From positions 1-7,521 of the forward strand of contig JAAZHF010000183.1 of assembly GCA_012510865.1 (NCBI GenBank): a stretch of DNA of 7,521 nucleotides, given 5' to 3'. Under the pieces are notes generated by a model. That model had not been told where the DNA came from, ran no database searches, and saw nothing but the letters and a program-made list of their open reading frames with translations. Positions 6,576 through 7,521 of this stretch are shown here, in pieces. The stretch is from Gammaproteobacteria bacterium. GTDB lineage: Bacteria > Pseudomonadota > Gammaproteobacteria > Xanthomonadales > Xanthomonadaceae. Position numbers and translations under genes: made by a program. Within the stretch, counting starts at the first letter, position 1; every line of letters begins with the position of its first letter.

Positions 6576-6581
6576 AAGGAG
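6576..6581 (+). promoter_or_regulatory. Shine-Dalgarno for the M19 dipeptidase
   Basis: AAGGAG lies seven bases before the ATG at 6589, an optimal site that fixes the start ahead of the signal peptide. Confidence 0.8.
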
Positions 6582-6588
6582 CCATCCG

Positions 6589-7521
6589 ATGCCCCGAAGC
6601 CCCAGCCACAGCCCCCTGCCGCCTGCCCTCGCGCTTGCCCTCGCCCTGGCATTGCCCGCGTCGGCACTGGCGCAGGCCACCGACGCGGCACGCGCGCTGG
6701 CGGCCGACGCCCTGATCGTCGACACCCATATCGATGCCCCGGGCGTGCTGGACTCCGACTGGGCGGACCTTGGCGAAGCCGCGCCGGACCGCGAGTTCGA
6801 CTATCCCCGCGCGCGCGAAGGCGGCCTGGACGTCGCCTTCATGTCGATCTACACCTCGGCGCGCCAGGACGAGTCGGGGACCGCCTGGCAGGCGGCCAAC
6901 ATGCAGATCGACGCCGTGGAAGCCCTGGTGGCGCGCCATCCCGACCGCTTCGCCATCCTCACCTCGCCCGGCGACGTCGAGCGCCTGCTGGAGGGCGGCC
7001 GCGTGCTGCTGCCCATGGGGCTGGAGAACGGCGGCCCGATCGGCGAGGACCTGGCCCAGCTCGAGTTCTTCCACAAGCGCGGGATCCGCTACATCACGCT
7101 CGCGCACAGCGGCAACAACCGCATCGCGGACTCTTCGTACACCGTCGAGAAGCGCTGGAACGGCCTGAGCCCGTTCGGCCGCGAGGTGGTCGCGGAAATG
7201 AACCGGCTCGGGATCATGGTCGACGTTTCGCACATCTCGGACGAGGCCGTGCGCCAGGCCGTCGAACTGAGCACCGTGCCGGTGATCGCCAGCCACTCGG
7301 CGATGCGCCACTTCACCCCGGGCTTCGAGCGCAACCTGAGCGACGAGCTTGCCAGGCTGATCGCGGACAAGGGCGGCGTGGTGCAGATCCCGTTCGGCAC
7401 GCCCTTCGTCAATCCGCAGGCCGCGGCCAACACCCGCGACTGGTTCCGCGAGTCGCTGGCCTTCGACCGGCGCAACGCCGAGCGCGTCGCGGCGGGCGCG
7501 CCGCCGCTGGACCGGAAGGCC
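6589..7521 (+). CDS. Exported M19 (renal/membrane dipeptidase family) dipeptidase, 3' end cut by window
   Basis: A zinc dipeptidase of peptidase family M19, which cleaves dipeptides, in many members including those with a D-residue at the C-terminal side. The 311 codons present stay open to the window edge; the missing C-terminus should carry the late catalytic aspartate. The signal peptide (a Leu/Ala-rich hydrophobic run at 10-22 and ASALA ending at residue 28) predicts cleavage after 28. Zinc ligands are visible: H47 and D49 (VDTHID), the bridging E146 (MGLENGGP), H215 (VDVSHIS) and H236 (IASHSAMR). The 21-residue spacing of the last two matches human renal dipeptidase as I recall it. LAHSGNN at 171-177 is also typical of the family. 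It lies 72 bases after hutI on the same strand behind its own strong Shine-Dalgarno, so it may share the hutI transcript. There is no lipobox, so it is probably soluble in the periplasm or secreted. Confidence 0.96.
   Translation, partial: MPRSPSHSPLPPALALALALALPASALAQATDAARALAADALIVDTHIDAPGVLDSDWADLGEAAPDREFDYPRAREGGLDVAFMSIYTSARQDESGTAWQAANMQIDAVEALVARHPDRFAILTSPGDVERLLEGGRVLLPMGLENGGPIGEDLAQLEFFHKRGIRYITLAHSGNNRIADSSYTVEKRWNGLSPFGREVVAEMNRLGIMVDVSHISDEAVRQAVELSTVPVIASHSAMRHFTPGFERNLSDELARLIADKGGVVQIPFGTPFVNPQAAANTRDWFRESLAFDRRNAERVAAGAPPLDRKA

Noticed and set aside
6517..6588. GGCCC/GGGCC hairpin between hutI and the dipeptidase gene
   Set aside because: Five pairs with a loop of about 14 bases and no U run; not a convincing terminator in such GC-rich sequence.
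1..7521. Mobile elements, CRISPR arrays, phage genes, tRNA or rRNA genes, or a new defence system
   Set aside because: No long direct or terminal inverted repeats, transposase motifs, spaced repeats or tRNA cloverleaf were seen. All long coding regions belong to known housekeeping or catabolic families with uniform base composition.

Overview
This is a very GC-rich stretch (by eye near 70% G+C) of ordinary bacterial chromosome. The protein sequences point to the Xanthomonadaceae/Lysobacteraceae (a Lysobacter- or Luteimonas-like gammaproteobacterium). The ThrS N-terminus reads like that of Xanthomonas, the phosphodiesterase keeps the active-site spacing of the Xanthomonas enzyme, and histidine is degraded by the five-step route that uses HutF. 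This assignment is inference from remembered family sequences, not from a search.

Layout. (1) Positions 1-598, minus strand: the first 199 codons of thrS (threonyl-tRNA synthetase), running off the left edge. (2) 599-880: a divergent intergenic region. On the thrS side it holds a candidate -10 box, an 8-codon ORF with three consecutive threonine codons, an intrinsic terminator pointing at thrS and a second hairpin. Together these look like a threonine attenuator. (3) 881-2149, plus strand: a lipoprotein of the nucleotide pyrophosphatase/phosphodiesterase (NPP) family. (4) 2168-3820, minus strand: an exported beta-lactamase-fold serine hydrolase with a duplicated C-terminal module, convergent with the NPP gene. 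(5) 3894-5156, minus strand: hutF. (6) 5157-5220: a 64-bp divergent control region with an inverted repeat at its centre. (7) 5221-6516, plus strand: hutI. (8) 6589-7521, plus strand: an exported M19 (renal dipeptidase family) dipeptidase, cut by the right edge. No intergenic stretch exceeds 300 bases.

How the genes fit together. HutI opens imidazolone propionate to N-formimino-L-glutamate, and HutF deiminates that to N-formyl-L-glutamate; they are consecutive steps of histidine breakdown transcribed divergently from one short region. Each is followed in its own direction by an exported hydrolase (the serine hydrolase after hutF, the dipeptidase after hutI), 73 and 72 bases away, with no visible terminator between. 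A link between peptide or wall-fragment hydrolysis outside the cytoplasm and histidine catabolism inside it is plausible but unproven. hutH, hutU, hutG and hutC are not in the window.

I see no mobile element, phage, CRISPR array, tRNA, rRNA or defence system. The least ordinary element is the putative threonine attenuator of thrS.
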